6,171 nucleotides of DNA from Desulfurococcales archaeon (GTDB taxonomy: Archaea > Thermoproteota > Thermoprotei_A > Sulfolobales > WAQK01). The position numbers and the translations under genes were made by a program. Below are positions 6,032-6,171 of this stretch, piece after piece (position 1 is the first letter of the stretch; the number at the start of each line of letters is the position of its first letter). The notes below the pieces were generated by a model. It made no database searches. It saw only the letters and a program-made list of their open reading frames with translations, and was not told where the DNA came from. The stretch lies in assembly GCA_027016915.1 (NCBI GenBank), contig JALURJ010000046.1:1-6171 (forward strand), given 5' to 3'.

Positions 6032-6065
6032 CCCCTCGGGAGCCGGGGGGCTTCTGGCTCAGGGG
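6032..6065. other. GC-rich potential hairpin in the 158-base intergenic region
   Basis: Two stacked inverted repeats, CCCCT/AGGGG (6032-6036 and 6061-6065) and GAGCC/GGCTC (6040-6044 and 6056-6060), can fold into one stem with a 3-base bulge and an 11-base loop. On the minus strand it follows the partial gene at 6110 by 44 bases, so it could stabilise or end that transcript. No T-run follows, which weakens the terminator reading. In GC-rich DNA such stems also arise by chance. Confidence 0.25.
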
Positions 6066-6109
6066 CAGGGTTCCGGGGAGGCGTAGAGCCCAGAGCGGGG
6101 GTCTAGGCT

Positions 6110-6171
6110 TTAGGTCCACATTTCTGCCCCCAGCGCCTCCAGCCTCTCCACGTAGGGTTTCTTGAAGCCCA
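6110..6171 (-). CDS. C-terminal end of an unidentified gene, cut by window edge
   Basis: The minus strand is open from the right edge for 19 codons to TAA at 6110-6112, ending GFKKPYVERLEALGAEMWT. Fifteen or more of these codons end in G or C, as in the confirmed genes, and the peptide looks like an ordinary helix followed by a short strand of a soluble protein. Too little is visible to name a family. It points the same way as the two radical SAM genes, but 158 bases separate it from the next start, so co-transcription is uncertain. Confidence 0.6.
   Translation of the reverse strand, partial: GFKKPYVERLEALGAEMWT

Overview
The window looks like chromosomal DNA of a hyperthermophilic archaeon of the Thermoproteota (Crenarchaeota), most likely from a GC-rich lineage such as Desulfurococcales, Acidilobales or a relative. 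The grounds are archaeal protein families (a PIN-ATPase of the PINA type, a tetraether lipid synthase-like radical SAM enzyme, a COG1031-like radical SAM protein), TTG starts, GGTG-type Shine-Dalgarno sites, TATA boxes about 25-30 bases ahead of genes, GC-rich third codon positions and heavy use of AGG and ATA codons. The genus cannot be fixed from the sequence. There is no sign of a mobile element, CRISPR array, tRNA or rRNA.

Layout. 1-994 (minus): N-terminal 331 residues of a PIN-domain plus P-loop ATPase, cut by the left edge. 995-1101: short divergent promoter region. 1102-2302 (plus): a compact two-gene unit, a 72-residue zinc-binding protein followed 7 bases later by a Gfo/Idh/MocA oxidoreductase started by TTG. 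2303-2430 (plus): just past the oxidoreductase stop lies a good TATA box, and at the expected transcription start a TTG opens a 32-codon cysteine-containing reading frame. This is a candidate leaderless microprotein, with a C/D-box-like RNA as a weaker alternative. 2423-4189 (minus): a tetraether lipid synthase (Tes)-like radical SAM enzyme. 4190-4262: the tes promoter, with a TATA box and a perfect 10-bp inverted repeat lying over the predicted transcription start. 4263-5951 (minus): an uncharacterised radical SAM protein with an unusual CX7CX2C motif and a C-terminal helix-hairpin-helix-like segment. 5952-6109: leader region with a GC-rich potential hairpin and a short upstream reading frame. 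6110-6171 (minus): the last 19 codons of another gene, cut by the right edge.

How the genes relate. The two radical SAM genes are co-directional and 73 bases apart, but tes appears to have its own promoter and possible operator, so it can be regulated separately from its neighbour. Tes joins two diether lipids into membrane-spanning tetraethers, so an operator there would be a point of membrane control. The zinc protein and oxidoreductase are probably co-transcribed, but nothing in the sequence shows a shared pathway. The most interesting unexplained items are the tes palindrome, the 32-codon frame with its own promoter, and the COG1031-like enzyme.
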